DNA from: Ralstonia pickettii
GTDB taxonomy: Bacteria > Pseudomonadota > Gammaproteobacteria > Burkholderiales > Burkholderiaceae
DNA: 64,000 bases
Reading direction: 5' to 3'
Assembly (NCBI RefSeq): GCF_001699815.1
Contig: NZ_MCGB01000069.1
Location: 1-64,000, forward strand
The notes beneath the pieces were generated by a model. That model saw nothing but the letters and a program-made list of their open reading frames with translations, was not told the origin of the DNA and did no database searches. This document shows, one piece after another, positions 9,437 through 20,892 of the stretch. Position 1 is the stretch's first letter; each line of letters opens with the position of its first letter. A program made the position numbers and the translations under genes.

Positions 9437-10900
9437 TCAGCGCGGCAGTTCCGAATGACCCATGAGAAACGCATCAACCGAGCGGGCAGCCTGGCGGCCT
9501 TCCCGGATCGCCCACACGACGAGCGACTGGCCGCGGCGCACATCGCCGGCAGCGAACACCTTCGGCACGTTGGTGGCGTAAGCGTTGTCGCCTTCGGTGG
9601 CGGCACGCGCGTTGTTGCGCGCGTCCTTTGTCACGCCAAAGGCATCCAGCACACCACCGACCGGGTTGGTAAAGCCCATCGCCAACAGAACCAGATCGGC
9701 CTTGAGGGTGAATTCGCTGCCCGCGACCTCGACCATCTTGCCGTCCTTCCACTCAAGGCGCACGGCGGTGAGGCCCGTCACGCGGCCGTTCTCGCCGATG
9801 AGCGCCTTGGTTGCGACCGACCAGTCGCGCTCGCAGCCTTCATCATGCGACGACGACGTGCGCAACTTGATCGGCCAGTACGGCCACACCAGCGGCTTGT
9901 TCTCTTCTTCGGGCGGACGCGGCAGCAGTTCGAACTGCGTGACCGATGCGGCGCCATGGCGGTTGGACGTGCCCACGCAGTCCGAACCCGTGTCGCCGCC
10001 GCCGATCACGATGACGTGCTTGCCGTCGGCGCGGATCGGGTTGGGCACGTCGCCGGCCACTTCCTTGTTCTGCGGGATCAGAAATTCGAGCGCGTAATGC
10101 ACGCCGTCCAGGTCACGGCCCGGCACTGGCAGATCGCGCGGCACTTCCGATCCGCCCGTCAGCACGACGGCGTCGAATTGCTTGAGGATGTCTTCCGCGG
10201 CGATGGTCTCGCGTGCGTCGTTGGTGATGCCGGCCGGAACCGTCTTGTCGCCCACCATCACGCCGGTGCGGAACGTCACGCCCTCGGCTTCCATCTGCTG
10301 CATGCGGCGGTCGATCTGCGCCTTTTCCAGCTTGAAGTCGGGAATGCCGTAGCGCAGCAGGCCGCCGATGCGGTCGTTCTTTTCGAACAGCGTCACGTCG
10401 TGGCCAGCGCGTGCCAGCTGCTGCGCAGCGGCCATACCAGCCGGGCCCGAACCGACCACGGCCACGGTCTTGCCGGTCTTGTGCTTGGGCACTTGCGGCG
10501 CGACCCAGCCTTCTTTCCAGGCCTTGTCGATGATCGCGTGCTCGATCGACTTGATACCGACCGGCAGTTCATTAATGCCCAGCGTGCAAGCCGCCTCGCA
10601 CGGTGCCGGGCAGATGCGGCCCGTGAACTCGGGGAAGTTGTTGGTCGAGTGCAGCACTTCAATCGCGGTCTTCCAGTCCTGGCGATACACCAGGTCGTTG
10701 AAGTCCGGGATGATGTTGTTGACCGGGCAGCCGTTGTTGCAGAACGGAATGCCGCAGTCCATGCAGCGTGCGCCCTGGATCTTGGCTTCGTTGTCCGCCA
10801 GTGCGAACACGAATTCCTTGTAATGCTTCACACGCGCTTCGGGCGCTTCGTATGCCTCGTTCTGGCGGGGAAATTCGAGAAAACCGGTCGCCTTGCCCAT
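9437..10900 (-). CDS. gltD: Glutamate synthase small subunit GltD
   Basis: GltD takes electrons from NADPH through FAD and passes them via iron-sulfur centres to GltB, which makes two glutamates from glutamine and 2-oxoglutarate. The N-terminus has the ferredoxin-like Cys clusters ([14 protein letters not shown] and [11 protein letters not shown]). They are followed by the FAD fold [20 protein letters not shown] and the NADPH fold [21 protein letters not shown] chose the ATG of [10 protein letters not shown] at 10900 because a good AGGAAGGA ribosome-binding site precedes it; an upstream in-frame start would add 12 residues. The resulting 487 residues are normal. It lies 140 bases after gltB. 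Confidence 0.97.
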   Translation of the reverse strand: MGKATGFLEFPRQNEAYEAPEARVKHYKEFVFALADNEAKIQGARCMDCGIPFCNNGCPVNNIIPDFNDLVYRQDWKTAIEVLHSTNNFPEFTGRICPAPCEAACTLGINELPVGIKSIEHAIIDKAWKEGWVAPQVPKHKTGKTVAVVGSGPAGMAAAQQLARAGHDVTLFEKNDRIGGLLRYGIPDFKLEKAQIDRRMQQMEAEGVTFRTGVMVGDKTVPAGITNDARETIAAEDILKQFDAVVLTGGSEVPRDLPVPGRDLDGVHYALEFLIPQNKEVAGDVPNPIRADGKHVIVIGGGDTGSDCVGTSNRHGAASVTQFELLPRPPEEENKPLVWPYWPIKLRTSSSHDEGCERDWSVATKALIGENGRVTGLTAVRLEWKDGKMVEVAGSEFTLKADLVLLAMGFTNPVGGVLDAFGVTKDARNNARAATEGDNAYATNVPKVFAAGDVRRGQSLVVWAIREGRQAARSVDAFLMGHSELPR

Positions 10901-11040
10901 GGTGTCCTTCCTGACCCGATGCTGCTCTGCCGGCACAGTCGTACCAGCCAGGCAGTCGGGCCTGTCTTGTGAGGTTGCGTTGTATTCGGTGGTGGCGAAC
11001 GGCCGATCAGCGGATCAGCCATTCGCCAAGTCGATTGGAA

Positions 11041-14000
11041 TCAGGCAGCGATCTGTTCGCGGCCGGCTTCCTGTTCGCGTTCGTACATCTCGGCCAGCGC
11101 CCGCTTGTACTCGGTCGGGAAGACCTTGACGAAGCGGCGACGGGCGTTGTTCCAGTCGGCCAGCAGTTCCTTGGCACGCTCGGAGCCGGTGTAGCGGAAG
11201 TGCTTTTCCACCAGCGCCTTGAGCAGTTGCTCGTCGAGCACGCGCTCGCCGTTCACCTTGTGCCAGGTCGACGGGGTATGTGCCTTCTCCTGGTCAGCCG
11301 CCGACAGCACGGATTCCAGGGCGACCTGCGCCGTGTTGCAGCGCTTGTCGAACAGGCCGTCTTCGTCATAGACGTAGGCGACGCCACCCGACATGCCTGC
11401 CGCGAAGTTGCGGCCGGTGGCACCGAGCACGACAACCGTGCCGCCGGTCATGTATTCACAGCCGTGGTCGCCCGTGCCTTCCACCACCGTGGTGGCGCCG
11501 GAGTTGCGCACCGCGAAGCGCTCGCCGGCCACGCCGTTGAAGAACGCCTCACCAGCCAGCGCGCCGTACAGCACGGTGTTGCCGACGATGATGTTGTTGG
11601 TCGGCTCGCCACGGAATTCGTGCGGCGGGCGTACGATCACGCGGCCGCCCGACAGGCCCTTGCCCACGTAGTCGTTGCCGTCACCCACCAGGTCCAGCGT
11701 GATGCCATGCGCCAGGAACGCGCCGAACGACTGGCCGGCCGTGCCCTGCATCTGCACGTGGATCGAATCATCAGGCAGACCTTCGTGGCCATAACGCTTG
11801 GCGACTTCGCCCGAGAGCATCGCGCCGACCGTGCGGTTGACGTTGCGCACCGGCTGGATGAACGAAACACGCTCGCCTTTCTCCAGCGCAGCCTTGGACT
11901 TCTCGATGAGCTGGTGATCCAGTGCACGATCCAGACCGTGGTCTTGCACATCGACCTGGTAGCACGGCTCGCCTTCCTTCTTGGCCGGCTGGTAGAAGAT
12001 GCGCGCGAAGTCCAGGCCGCGGGCCTTCCAGTGTTCGATGCCGGACTTCGTGTCGAGCAGATCTGCGCGGCCGATCAGTTCGTTGAACGTGCGGATGCCC
12101 AGTTGCGCCATGATTTCGCGCACTTCCTCGGCCACGAAGAAGAAGTAGTTCACCACGTGCTCGGGCTTGCCCGAGAACTTCTTGCGCAGCACCGGATCCT
12201 GCGTCGCCACACCCACCGGGCAGGTGTTCAGATGGCACTTGCGCATCATGATGCAGCCTTCGACCACCAGCGGTGCGGTCGCAAAGCCGAATTCGTCGGC
12301 GCCCAGCAGCGCGCCGATCACGACGTCACGGCCGGTCTTCATCTGGCCGTCAGCCTGCACGCGGATACGGTTGCGCAGGCCGTTGAGCATCAGCGTCTGC
12401 TGCGTCTCGGCCAGGCCCAGCTCCCACGGCGTGCCGGCATGCTTGATCGACGACCATGGCGAAGCGCCCGTACCGCCGTCATGGCCTGCGATCACCACGT
12501 GGTCTGCCTTGGCCTTGGCGACACCGGCCGCCACCGTGCCGACGCCCACTTCCGACACCAGCTTGACCGACACGTCCGAACGCGGGTTCACATTCTTCAG
12601 GTCATGGATGAGCTGTGCCAGATCTTCAATCGAATAGATGTCGTGGTGCGGCGGCGGCGAGATCAGGCCCACGCCCGGCACTGCATAACGCAGCTTGCCG
12701 ATGTAATCCGTCACCTTGTGGCCGGGCAGTTGACCGCCCTCGCCGGGCTTGGCGCCCTGCGCCATCTTGATCTGGATCTGATCAGCTGAAGCCAGGTACT
12801 CGGCCGTCACGCCAAAGCGGCCCGAGGCTACCTGCTTGATTTTCGAGCGCAGGGAATCGCCCTCTTGCAGTTCCAGATCGCGCTCGACCACTTCGCGGCC
12901 GATCACATCCGACAGCTTGGTGCCCTGCTTGATGGGAATGCCGCGCAGTTCGTTGCGGTAACGGCGCTCGTCTTCACCGCCTTCGCCCGTGTTCGACTTG
13001 CCGCCGATGCGGTTCATCGCCACGGCCAGCGTGGTGTGCGCTTCCGTGCTGATCGAACCCAGCGACATGGCGCCGGTAGCAAAGCGCTTGACGATCTCCT
13101 TGGCCGGTTCGACTTCCTCCAGCGGAATCGCGCGTGCCGGATCCACCTTGAACTCGAACAGGCCGCGCAGCGTCATGTGGCGCTTGCTCTGGTCGTTGAT
13201 CAGGTTCGCGTATTCCTTGTACGTCTGGTACGAATTCGCGCGCGTCGCGTGCTGCAGCTTGGCGATCGAATCCGGCGTCCACATGTGCTCTTCGCCGCGG
13301 ACGCGGTAGGCGTATTCGCCGCCCGCGTCGAGCATGTTCGCCAGCACCGGTGCATCGCCAAAGGCATCGCGGTGCAGGCGCAGCGCCTCTTCAGCCACCT
13401 CGAAGATGCCGATGCCGCCCACGTTGGATGCGGTGCCCTGGAAGTACTTGTCGACCAGTTCGCGCGACAGGCCGATCGCTTCGAAGATCTGCGCGCCGGT
13501 GTACGACATGTACGTCGAGATGCCCATCTTGGACATCACCTTGTGCAGGCCCTTGCCGATCGCCTTGGTGAAGTTGTAGATGGCCTTCTCGGCGGTCAGG
13601 CCCAGGCCCGGCGCCAATTCGGCCAGCGTCTCCATCGCCAGATACGGGTGCACGGCTTCTGCGCCATAGCCGGCCAGCAGCGCGAAGTGGTGCACTTCGC
13701 GGGCCGAGCCCGTTTCGACGACCAGACCCGTGCTCGTGCGCAAGCCCTTGTCCACTAGGTGATGGTGGATGGCGGACGTGGCCAGCAGCGCCGGAATCGC
13801 GGCCTGCTTCTCGTCGACCGCGCGGTCCGAAACGATCAGGATGTTGTAGCCCGACTTGACCGCATCGACAGCCTCGGCGCACAGCGAAGCCAGGCGCGCT
13901 TCGATGCCTTCCTTGCCCCACGCCACCGGATAGCAGATGTCCAGCTCGTAAGCCATGAACTTGCCGCCGGTGTAGTGCTCGATGTTGCGGATCTTCGCCA

Positions 14001-15762
14001 TGTCCTTGAAGTCCAGCACGGGCTGGCTCACTTCAAGGCGCATCGGCGGGTTGATGTTGTTCAGCTCAAGCAGGTTCGGCTTCGGCCCGATGAACGAGAC
14101 GAGCGACATCACCACGTTTTCGCGGATCGGGTCGATCGGCGGGTTCGTGACCTGCGCGAACAGTTGCTTGAAGTAGTTGTAGAGCGTCTTGTTCTTCGAG
14201 GACAGCACGGCCAGCGGGCTGTCGTTGCCCATAGATCCGGCGGCTTCTTCGCCGTTGGCGGCCATCGGCGCCATCAGGAACTTGACGTCTTCCTGCGTGT
14301 AGGCGAAGGCCTGCTGGCGATCCAGCAGCTTGGCGGCCGGCTTGGTTTCGGCGGCCACGTCTTCGGGCTTCGCGTCCAGCTCGTCGAGCTTGATGCGCAC
14401 GGCATCGATCCAGCTCTTGTACGGCTTGGCGTTGGCCAGGTTGTCCTTGAGTTCCTTGTCGTCGATGATGCGGCCCTGCTCCATGTCGATCAGGAACATC
14501 TTGCCCGGCTGCAGACGCCACTTCTTGACGATGCGCGACTCGGGGATCGGCAGCACGCCGGCCTCGGATGCCATCACGACCATGTCGTCGTCGGTGACGT
14601 AATAACGCGCCGGGCGCAGGCCGTTACGGTCGAGCGTCGCGCCGATCTGGCGACCATCGGTAAAGCAGATGGCTGCGGGGCCGTCCCACGGCTCCATCAT
14701 TGCGGCGTGGTATTCGTAGAACGCGCGGCGGTTGTCGTCCATCAGCGTGTGCTGTTCCCACGCTTCCGGAATCATCATCATCATTGCCTGGGCCAGCGGG
14801 TAGCCGGCCATCGTCAGCAGTTCGAGGCAGTTGTCGAACGATGCGGTATCCGATTGACCCGGATAGATCAGCGGCCACAGCTTGGGCAGGTCATCGCCCA
14901 GCACCGGCGACGAGATGCCGCCCGTACGCGCGTTGATCCAGTTGACGTTGCCCTTGACGGTGTTGATTTCGCCGTTGTGCGCAACCATGCGGTACGGGTG
15001 CGCCAGCTCCCATGCGGGGAACGTGTTGGTCGAGAAACGCTGGTGCACCAGCGCCAGCGCCGACACCGTACGCGGGTCTGCCAAATCCTGGTAGTAGCGG
15101 CCGACCTGTTCGCACAGCAGCAGGCCCTTGTAGACGATCGTGCGCGCCGACATCGACGGCACGAAGTATTCCTTGCCATGCTTGAGCTTGAGCGCCTGGA
15201 TGGCGTGGCTTGCGGTCTTGCGAATCACATACAGCTTCCGCTCCAGCGCATCGGTGGTCATGATGTCGCGACCGCGCCCGATGAAGATCTGGCGGATCAC
15301 CGGCTCAGTCTTCTGCACCGTGGGCGACATCGGCATGGTCTTGTCGACCGACACATCGCGCCAGCCCAGCACGACCTGGCCTTCCAGGCGCACGGTGCGT
15401 TCCAACTCCTGTTCGCAGGCCAGGCGCGACGCGTGTTCTTTCGGCAGGAAGATCATGCCGACGCCGTATTCGCCCGCCGGCGGCAGGTTGATGCCCTGCT
15501 TGGCCATTTCTTCGCGGAAGAACTGGTCGGGAATCTGCAGCAGGATGCCCGCGCCATCACCCATCAGCGGGTCAGCGCCGACGGCGCCGCGATGGTCGAG
15601 GTTGTGCAGGATGCGCAAGCCTTGCTGGACGATCTCGTGGCTCTTCTTGCCCTTGATATGGGCGACGAAGCCGACGCCGCAAGCGTCGTGTTCATTGGTC
15701 GGGTCGTACAGACCCTGGGCCGACGGCGCCGACGGCGTGATGGGGAAGGAATGTTGTTCCAC
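11041..15762 (-). CDS. gltB: Glutamate synthase large subunit GltB
   Basis: GltB holds the glutaminase and synthase active sites. The class II amidotransferase domain begins at [16 protein letters not shown], where Cys28 becomes the N-terminal nucleophile after propeptide removal. The central domain is followed by the FMN-binding synthase barrel ([20 protein letters not shown], then [20 protein letters not shown]), the 3Fe-4S Cys loop near [19 protein letters not shown], and the C-terminal GXGXG beta-helix domain. I chose the GTG at 15762, preceded by GGAAG at good spacing, giving 1573 residues. The frame is open further upstream, but that extension has no family support. It is co-transcribed with gltD. 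Confidence 0.96.
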   Translation of the reverse strand: MEQHSFPITPSAPSAQGLYDPTNEHDACGVGFVAHIKGKKSHEIVQQGLRILHNLDHRGAVGADPLMGDGAGILLQIPDQFFREEMAKQGINLPPAGEYGVGMIFLPKEHASRLACEQELERTVRLEGQVVLGWRDVSVDKTMPMSPTVQKTEPVIRQIFIGRGRDIMTTDALERKLYVIRKTASHAIQALKLKHGKEYFVPSMSARTIVYKGLLLCEQVGRYYQDLADPRTVSALALVHQRFSTNTFPAWELAHPYRMVAHNGEINTVKGNVNWINARTGGISSPVLGDDLPKLWPLIYPGQSDTASFDNCLELLTMAGYPLAQAMMMMIPEAWEQHTLMDDNRRAFYEYHAAMMEPWDGPAAICFTDGRQIGATLDRNGLRPARYYVTDDDMVVMASEAGVLPIPESRIVKKWRLQPGKMFLIDMEQGRIIDDKELKDNLANAKPYKSWIDAVRIKLDELDAKPEDVAAETKPAAKLLDRQQAFAYTQEDVKFLMAPMAANGEEAAGSMGNDSPLAVLSSKNKTLYNYFKQLFAQVTNPPIDPIRENVVMSLVSFIGPKPNLLELNNINPPMRLEVSQPVLDFKDMAKIRNIEHYTGGKFMAYELDICYPVAWGKEGIEARLASLCAEAVDAVKSGYNILIVSDRAVDEKQAAIPALLATSAIHHHLVDKGLRTSTGLVVETGSAREVHHFALLAGYGAEAVHPYLAMETLAELAPGLGLTAEKAIYNFTKAIGKGLHKVMSKMGISTYMSYTGAQIFEAIGLSRELVDKYFQGTASNVGGIGIFEVAEEALRLHRDAFGDAPVLANMLDAGGEYAYRVRGEEHMWTPDSIAKLQHATRANSYQTYKEYANLINDQSKRHMTLRGLFEFKVDPARAIPLEEVEPAKEIVKRFATGAMSLGSISTEAHTTLAVAMNRIGGKSNTGEGGEDERRYRNELRGIPIKQGTKLSDVIGREVVERDLELQEGDSLRSKIKQVASGRFGVTAEYLASADQIQIKMAQGAKPGEGGQLPGHKVTDYIGKLRYAVPGVGLISPPPHHDIYSIEDLAQLIHDLKNVNPRSDVSVKLVSEVGVGTVAAGVAKAKADHVVIAGHDGGTGASPWSSIKHAGTPWELGLAETQQTLMLNGLRNRIRVQADGQMKTGRDVVIGALLGADEFGFATAPLVVEGCIMMRKCHLNTCPVGVATQDPVLRKKFSGKPEHVVNYFFFVAEEVREIMAQLGIRTFNELIGRADLLDTKSGIEHWKARGLDFARIFYQPAKKEGEPCYQVDVQDHGLDRALDHQLIEKSKAALEKGERVSFIQPVRNVNRTVGAMLSGEVAKRYGHEGLPDDSIHVQMQGTAGQSFGAFLAHGITLDLVGDGNDYVGKGLSGGRVIVRPPHEFRGEPTNNIIVGNTVLYGALAGEAFFNGVAGERFAVRNSGATTVVEGTGDHGCEYMTGGTVVVLGATGRNFAAGMSGGVAYVYDEDGLFDKRCNTAQVALESVLSAADQEKAHTPSTWHKVNGERVLDEQLLKALVEKHFRYTGSERAKELLADWNNARRRFVKVFPTEYKRALAEMYEREQEAGREQIAA

Positions 15763-15873
15763 GGCGATCTTCCGATGTTGTGGGTACAGCGCGCCGTAGA
15801 AGGCCCTCGCGATGGTGCGGATGCGGTGGCAGACAGGCAATGGCGCGCCGCACCATGAATGCGGGGTGAAACG

Positions 15874-15902
15874 AATATAAAAGAGTGGCCCGTAACAGGC
15901 AA
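15874..15902 (-). promoter_or_regulatory. Candidate sigma-70 promoter of gltBD
   Basis: The minus strand has TTGCCT (15897-15902), a 17-base spacer and TATATT (15874-15879), about 110 bases upstream of the chosen gltB start. Spacing is ideal, with four of six and five of six consensus bases. Confidence 0.6.
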
Positions 15903-15926
15903 AAGTTTTTAAATGGGGTCGGAGTA

Positions 15927-15961
15927 AATTAATAAATGCACAGTCTCAGTGCGGGCTTATT
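15927..15961. repeat. Inverted repeat downstream of the RAYT gene
   Basis: TTAATAA and TTATTAA arms with an inner GCAC/GTGC pair form an imperfect palindrome. Just before it lies a GGGGTCGGAGTAAATTAAT tract and just after it a GGGACAG tract. Similar AT-rich and CTGTCCC/GACCCC motifs flank RAYT genes in many proteobacteria, so this could be a substrate repeat of the adjacent transposase-like gene. Confidence 0.45.
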
Positions 15962-16022
15962 AATAGGGACAGATCAAAGTCGTCCGAATCGATGCCTCGC
16001 ACATCACGGCGCCGCCATCCCG

Positions 16023-16748
16023 CTATTCGGAGCGCGCGCTGTCCTCCGTTCCCACTTCAGCGGGTTGGCGAGGGGGGCGCCCCTTGGGCAATGGCGCAAC
16101 GCGACGGCCTCCGGTGCGCGCAAGTGTCGCGAGAAACGCCTCGTTGCCGAGCGGCCAGCCGCTGTGCACATGCTGGCGAATCTGCGCGAGCTGGTCGGAG
16201 CCCAAACCTTCGTGCCACAACGTTCGGTAGCGCGACTGGCGCTCGAAAGGCGTGTTACCAAGACGCCAATAGCAATAGTGATCACTCACCCACGGGATGG
16301 ATTGGATGCCCACATGATGACGATATGTGCTCCAACGGTCGTCTTCTGGCGTGCTGACGAGGCCAGCGCGTACGGCGTTGGATTCCACATACAACAGGAT
16401 CGGCAGCACCCATTCAGCCGGGTCCAGTACGGTCGAGCGGAAACGCCCTTCCCACAGCGTTCCGCTGCGATCAGCGGCTGCGTTGAAGTACCGCGTATAG
16501 CGCCGCCCGACGGCCTGCAGCGTGCGCGAAAGGCTCTCCGCCACCTTGGGCGTTCCGACCAGATGGACGTGATTCGGCATCAGCGAGAAACCATGGATGG
16601 CGAAGTCATGCTCACGGGCAGCCATGCGCAACGTGTCGAGGTAGAACGCGTAGTCGTCGTCGCCGCGAAAGACGGTCTGGCGATTGTTGCCGCGCTGCAA
16701 CACATGCACAGGGACATCGGTGGGACTGAGGCGGGGCAGGCGGGCCAT
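16023..16748 (-). CDS. REP-associated tyrosine transposase (RAYT), Y1_Tnp/IS200-like domain
   Basis: The 241-residue protein has the HUH single-strand transposase fold of the RAYT group. LSPTDVPVHVLQRGNNRQ is near the N-terminus and the HUH pair lies in LMPNHVHLVGTPK. A conserved Tyr-containing helix LQAVGRRYTRYFN is followed by RSGTLWEGRFRS and YVESNAVRAGLV. All motifs are intact. RAYTs are usually single-copy and domesticated, and process REP palindromes. I chose the ATG of MARLPRLSP at 16748; the frame is open 211 codons upstream, but that part has no family resemblance and runs through the ompW promoter region. Confidence 0.9.
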   Translation of the reverse strand: MARLPRLSPTDVPVHVLQRGNNRQTVFRGDDDYAFYLDTLRMAAREHDFAIHGFSLMPNHVHLVGTPKVAESLSRTLQAVGRRYTRYFNAAADRSGTLWEGRFRSTVLDPAEWVLPILLYVESNAVRAGLVSTPEDDRWSTYRHHVGIQSIPWVSDHYCYWRLGNTPFERQSRYRTLWHEGLGSDQLAQIRQHVHSGWPLGNEAFLATLARTGGRRVAPLPKGRPPRQPAEVGTEDSARSE

Positions 16749-16798
16749 GGAAAATGCGGGGCGGCAAAAAGCGCCATCGTAGCCTGAAGCCCGAGAAC

Positions 16799-16820
16799 CT
16801 GTCCCCAATTTTTGACAGGC
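16799..16820. repeat. Inverted repeat upstream of the RAYT gene
   Basis: CCTGTC and GACAGG arms enclose CCCAATTTTT. It lies about 50 bases upstream of the RAYT start and shares the CTGTCCC word with the inverted-repeat region downstream of the gene, which fits a REP-like element bracketing the gene. Confidence 0.4.
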
Positions 16821-16997
16821 AAACGCTTGCATGCCCACTGCCGTCGCGATGCGACGGCAGAGTTTGCGTGCCGTCAAATCGGTGGCCCTACGCGTGATGG
16901 ACGACGGGGGAACTTGATCCCAAGCAAATCGGCCAAGCGACTTCCCCGCGAGACTGGCTCCCATCACATCACGAGACGACACGAGAGGGAGCGATTG

Positions 16998-17672
16998 ATG
17001 GCTTTTCACCGCGTAGCCGTTGTAGCTGTAGCCGCCGGAATGCTTGCCGCCGGTTTCAGCCAGGCCGCCTTTGCGCAGAGCACGGATTTGCCGCCGACCT
17101 CCGGTAATTGGATGGTGCGTCTGCGCGCCGTCAACCTGACAGCCGCCAACAAATCCGACCCGGTGCCAGCACTGGCCATTCCGGCTGACGCCATTCAGAT
17201 CAACAACAAGGTCCTGCCCGAACTGGACATCTCGTATTTCTTTACGCCGCATCTGGCCGCCGAGCTGATCCTGACTTACCCGCAACAACAGGACGTCACG
17301 GTCATGCGAAGCGCACTGGGCGGCCCGACCAAGATCGGCAGTTTCCGCCACTTGCCGCCCATCCTGACGATGCAGTATCACTTCACGCCCGAGTCGCGCT
17401 TCAAGCCGTACGTGGGCGCAGGCGTCAACTACACGCGTATCTCGAATGTCGATCTCCAGGTGCCCGGCGTTGGTTCGCTGGACCTCAGCAAGAACAGCTT
17501 CGGCCCCGCGCTGCAGGTCGGCTTCGACTATCGCCTGACCGAACGCCTCTACTTCAACGTCGACCTGAAGAAGACCTGGATCAGCGCCGACGTGAAGATG
17601 GGCGGCCAGACCATCAGCAAGGTCAAGGTTGACCCGTGGCTGCTGGGCGTCGGCCTGGGCTATCGCTTTTAA
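16998..17672 (+). CDS. ompW: OmpW-family outer-membrane protein
   Basis: OmpW proteins are small eight-stranded beta-barrels that let small or hydrophobic compounds cross the outer membrane. The 224-residue precursor has a clear signal peptide (MAFHRVAVVAVAAGMLAAGF, cleavage after AAFAQ). The OmpW features GNWMVRLRAVNLTA, LPELDISYFFTPHLAAELIL and YVGAGVNYTRISN follow, and a C-terminal aromatic residue (GLGYRF) serves for barrel assembly. I chose the ATG at 16998 because GAGAGGGAG precedes it and a signal peptide follows at once. It is divergent from the RAYT gene and monocistronic. Confidence 0.93.
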   Translation: MAFHRVAVVAVAAGMLAAGFSQAAFAQSTDLPPTSGNWMVRLRAVNLTAANKSDPVPALAIPADAIQINNKVLPELDISYFFTPHLAAELILTYPQQQDVTVMRSALGGPTKIGSFRHLPPILTMQYHFTPESRFKPYVGAGVNYTRISNVDLQVPGVGSLDLSKNSFGPALQVGFDYRLTERLYFNVDLKKTWISADVKMGGQTISKVKVDPWLLGVGLGYRF

Positions 17673-17776
17673 GGGAGGACGATCAGCGAACTGACACTGT
17701 CCTGATCGACTTTTACCGACGTGCCGCAGGGGCCGTCGACGGCGGGGGCGCTCGTCGGCGGTGGTTGGCGCGTTCG

Positions 17777-17812
17777 GCCCGGCATGCGTTGGGGCGGCCG
17801 GGCATTTTTTTT
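17777..17812 (+). terminator. Rho-independent terminator after ompW
   Basis: GCCCGGC (17777-17783) pairs with GCCGGGC (17797-17803) over a 13-base loop, followed by ATTTTTTTT. It is about 105 bases beyond the ompW stop. Confidence 0.85.
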
Positions 17813-17891
17813 GGGCGCTTGGTTTAGATCAGCTGCCAGATGGTTTGGGAGCCAGGCGAGCGAGTAGCGGCCCGAACAGCGCCGCCGTCGC

Positions 17892-19058
17892 TCAAACCGC
17901 ATCCACCGCAAAGATGCGGCGATGCTCCTTGATGGCGTAACGATCCGTCATGCCGGCGATGTAATGCGCAATCCAGCGCGGCTGCTCGTCGGGGTTGGAT
18001 TTCGCCTGGTACTGCGGTGGCAGCAAGCGCGGGTCGTCCATGAACACGCGGAACAGATCGTCGATGATGCGGCGCGCTTTGGCGGACATGCGCATCACAA
18101 GATAGTGCCGATACAGGTTATCGAACAGGAAGCGCTTGAGCACGCGCGCCTCTTCATGCATCGGCTCAGAGAACGCGACGAGCGCTGGCGCGGCACGCAC
18201 ATCGTCGATACATTGCGGCGCAAATTCAGCAATGCCGGCACGCGTGGTGCCGATCAGATCGACGATCAGCGCGTTGATGATGCGACGAATGGTTTCGTTG
18301 ATGAGCCGCCGGCCACTGACGGCCGGGAACGCCGCCTCGGCTTCGCGCCGATGGATGGCCCACAGCGGCACGTCTTCGAGTTGCTCCAACGTGATCAGGC
18401 CGGAACGCAGGCCATCGTCGATATCGTGGTTGTTGTACGCGACCTCATCGGCGAGATTGGCAAGCTGCGCTTCCAGCGACGGCTGTTGCCCTTCGAGAAA
18501 ACGGCGGCCCAAGTCACCGAGCGTGGCCGCGTTGTTGCGCGAGCAATGTTTGAGAATACCCTCGCGCGTTTCGAACGTCAGGTTCAGTCCATCGAAACCG
18601 CCGTAGCGCTCTTCCAGCCGATCGACCACCAGCAGGCTCTGGAGATTGTGTTCGAAGCCTCCGTATGGCTTCATGCAATCGTTGAGTGCGTCCTGCCCCG
18701 CATGACCGAACGGCGTGTGGCCCAGATCGTGCGCCAGCGAAACCGCTTCGACCAAGTCTTCGTTCAGGCGCAGGCTGCGCGCAATCGAACGGGCAATCTG
18801 CGCGACCTCGAGGCTGTGCGTGAGCCGGGTCCGGAACAGGTCGCCCTCGTGGTTCACAAAGACCTGCGTCTTGTATTCGAGCCGACGGAAAGCGGTGCTG
18901 TGGATGATGCGATCACGGTCACGCTGGAACTCGGTGCGCGATGTGGATGGCGGCTCGGCGTGTACGCGGCCGCGCGTCTGCGCCGAATGCGCGGCGTAGG
19001 GAGCGAGAGGGCCTTCGAGATCGAACGGCGCGGACGGCAAATCAAATCGGTCGTTCAT
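17892..19058 (-). CDS. dgt: Deoxyguanosinetriphosphate triphosphohydrolase-like HD protein
   Basis: This is a dNTP triphosphohydrolase of the HD superfamily, which removes triphosphate from dGTP or other dNTPs. The N-terminal [20 protein letters not shown] and the metal-binding His/HD set [15 protein letters not shown] ... [15 protein letters not shown] are all present. The protein belongs to the shorter Dgt-like type (about 390 residues), not the 505-residue E. coli Dgt. I chose the ATG at 19058, preceded by GAGAGGGG. An ATG at 19079 overlapping the aroB stop (TGATG) would add seven residues. It is the last gene of aroK-aroB-dgt. Confidence 0.93.
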   Translation of the reverse strand: MNDRFDLPSAPFDLEGPLAPYAAHSAQTRGRVHAEPPSTSRTEFQRDRDRIIHSTAFRRLEYKTQVFVNHEGDLFRTRLTHSLEVAQIARSIARSLRLNEDLVEAVSLAHDLGHTPFGHAGQDALNDCMKPYGGFEHNLQSLLVVDRLEERYGGFDGLNLTFETREGILKHCSRNNAATLGDLGRRFLEGQQPSLEAQLANLADEVAYNNHDIDDGLRSGLITLEQLEDVPLWAIHRREAEAAFPAVSGRRLINETIRRIINALIVDLIGTTRAGIAEFAPQCIDDVRAAPALVAFSEPMHEEARVLKRFLFDNLYRHYLVMRMSAKARRIIDDLFRVFMDDPRLLPPQYQAKSNPDEQPRWIAHYIAGMTDRYAIKEHRRIFAVDAV

Positions 19059-19078
19059 CGGGCCCCTCTCGTCTCGCA

Positions 19079-20185
19079 TCAGGCGACGGGTGCTTCGGTC
19101 GGTGGTCGCAGCACGGCGTGCAGCAAGGTGGCGCGCAGGTCGGCATCGGGCACCGTGGTCACGAACGCCTGGCCCAGCTTGCGCAGCAGCACGAATTTGA
19201 TCTCGCCAGCCTCAGCTTTCTTGTCGACGCGCATCAGCTCGATGAACCGATCCACGCCCAGGGCCGGCGCCACCGTCGGCAGGTCAGCCGCACACGTGAG
19301 CGCAGTAATGCGGTTGCGCGTGTCGATGTCGATAAAACCAAGGCGATGCGAGAGGTCCGCCGCCATCACCATGCCGCAGCCGACGGCCTCGCCGTGCAGC
19401 CATTCGCCGTAGCCCAGGCCGGCCTCGATGGCGTGGCCAAAGGTGTGACCGAAATTGAGGGTGGCACGCAGACCGGTTTCCCGCTCGTCCTGCGCCACGA
19501 CAGCCGCCTTGATGCGCACCGAGCCGCGCACGGCTTCGGTCATCAGGTCGGTATCGCAATCGTTGAGACCCCTGATGTTCTGTTCGATCCAGGCGAAGTA
19601 ATCGGCATCGGCAATTGCGCCGTGCTTGATGACCTCGGCCATGCCCGCAGCCAGTTCACGCGCGGGCAAGGTGCGCAGCGTGTCGATATCGGCCAGGACC
19701 GCTTGCGGCTGGTGGAACGCGCCGATCATGTTCTTGCCCAGCGGGTGGTTGATGCCCGTCTTGCCGCCCACCGAAGAATCGACCTGCGACAGCAACGTCG
19801 TCGGCACCTGGATGAACGGCACGCCGCGCATATAGCAGGCAGCGGCAAAGCCGGTCATGTCGCCGATTACGCCGCCGCCCAGGGCGATCAGCGTGGTCTT
19901 GCGGTCCGCACCTGCCGTCAATAGCGCATCAAAGATGCGGTTGAGCGTGTCCCACTTCTTGAACGATTCGCCATCGGGCAGCACGACCGTGTCGACCGCC
20001 TTGCCGAGCGAACGAATCGCTTCTTCGACCTTGGCTGCATACAGCGGCGCAACAGTCTCGTTGGTGACGATCACGGCACGCGCGCCGCGAATGTGGGGGG
20101 CGAACAACTCGGCCTTGGACAGCAGCCCCGAGCCAATGTGGATCGGATAGGCGCGATCGCCAAGGTCAACATCAACGGTAATCAT
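19079..20185 (-). CDS. aroB: 3-dehydroquinate synthase AroB
   Basis: AroB turns DAHP into 3-dehydroquinate, the second shikimate-pathway step, using NAD+ and a metal ion. The 368-residue protein shows the NAD-binding segment [20 protein letters not shown], the [20 protein letters not shown] substrate loop, and metal ligands in [10 protein letters not shown] (Glu), [11 protein letters not shown] (His) and [12 protein letters not shown] (His). It overlaps aroK by four bases, a common pairing. Confidence 0.97.
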   Translation of the reverse strand: MITVDVDLGDRAYPIHIGSGLLSKAELFAPHIRGARAVIVTNETVAPLYAAKVEEAIRSLGKAVDTVVLPDGESFKKWDTLNRIFDALLTAGADRKTTLIALGGGVIGDMTGFAAACYMRGVPFIQVPTTLLSQVDSSVGGKTGINHPLGKNMIGAFHQPQAVLADIDTLRTLPARELAAGMAEVIKHGAIADADYFAWIEQNIRGLNDCDTDLMTEAVRGSVRIKAAVVAQDERETGLRATLNFGHTFGHAIEAGLGYGEWLHGEAVGCGMVMAADLSHRLGFIDIDTRNRITALTCAADLPTVAPALGVDRFIELMRVDKKAEAGEIKFVLLRKLGQAFVTTVPDADLRATLLHAVLRPPTEAPVA

Positions 20186-20754
20186 GACTGAGGAGAGACT
20201 TGCGAGGAAGTGGAGGCGCCTGCGGGCGGTACGACAATGCCAGCCACCTCGAGTTGCATCAGCACCATATTAACAAGCTGGGCGACGGTGGGCTTTCCGG
20301 TTTCGATGACGAAGTGCGCCACGTCACGATATAGGGGGTCACGAACCGCATGCAGTTCTTCCAGCTTGGCACGCGGGTTTTCGGTCTGCAGCAGCGGCCG
20401 GTTCTTGTCGTGACGCGTGCGCAGATACAGGTCATGCGGATTGGCGCGCAGGTAGATCACAGTGCCGCGTTCACGGAGGAACGCGCGGTTCTCCGCCCGC
20501 AGCACGGCTCCGCCGCCGGTGGCGACGACCACGCCATCGCGCGAGGTGAGTTCGTCGATCATGTGGGTTTCGCGGTCGCGGAAGCCCACTTCGCCCTCGT
20601 GCTCGAAGATGATTGGCACGCGCACGCCGCAGCGGGCTTCGATCTCATGGTCGGAGTCGAAGAACGGCAGATCGAGCCGACGCGCCACCGCCCGGCCGAC
20701 CGTGGTCTTGCCCGCGCCCATCAAGCCGACGAAAAATACGTTCGAAACAGACAA
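20182..20754 (-). CDS. aroK: Shikimate kinase AroK
   Basis: AroK phosphorylates shikimate at O3 with ATP. The 190-residue protein has the Walker A loop [12 protein letters not shown] (about residue 11), the shikimate-binding [14 protein letters not shown] and GFRDRE motifs, the [11 protein letters not shown] loop and the lid region [17 protein letters not shown] hexamer at 20784-20789 could be its -10, which would make sense because the pilQ terminator lies just upstream. It heads aroK-aroB-dgt. Confidence 0.96.
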   Translation of the reverse strand: MSVSNVFFVGLMGAGKTTVGRAVARRLDLPFFDSDHEIEARCGVRVPIIFEHEGEVGFRDRETHMIDELTSRDGVVVATGGGAVLRAENRAFLRERGTVIYLRANPHDLYLRTRHDKNRPLLQTENPRAKLEELHAVRDPLYRDVAHFVIETGKPTVAQLVNMVLMQLEVAGIVVPPAGASTSSQVSPQS

Positions 20755-20831
20755 AATCGCGTGAAATCAGGAATTTGAGCTTGATTGTAGTGGCATTTGG
20801 TCACCATCCTGCACAAACCGGGCAGCAGGAC

Positions 20832-20870
20832 ACAAAAAAGCCCGGCGCTCCATTCAGGAGGCCGGGCTTT
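20832..20870 (-). terminator. Rho-independent terminator after pilQ
   Basis: AAAGCCCGGC and GCCGGGCTTT arms (20837-20846 and 20861-20870) with an inner CTCC/GGAG extension form a long stem, followed on the minus strand by a T run. It separates pilQ from aroK. Confidence 0.9.
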
Positions 20871-20892
20871 CCAATCGCGATACCGCCGCCGA

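Noticed and set aside
10969-12789. 606-residue open frame antisense to gltB
   Set aside because: Same reasoning; the gltB synthase-domain motifs lie on the other strand.
13759-15858. 699-residue open frame antisense to gltB
   Set aside because: It lies fully opposite a recognisable glutamate synthase gene; its composition (His, Arg, Gln and Asp rich) is what the reverse of a high-GC gene gives.
15936-16787. 283-residue open frame opposite the RAYT gene
   Set aside because: It covers the RAYT gene in reverse, and the RAYT motifs are clear on the minus strand.
16749-17381. N-terminal extension of the RAYT frame
   Set aside because: The extra 211 codons run across the divergent ompW promoter and signal-peptide region and match no family.
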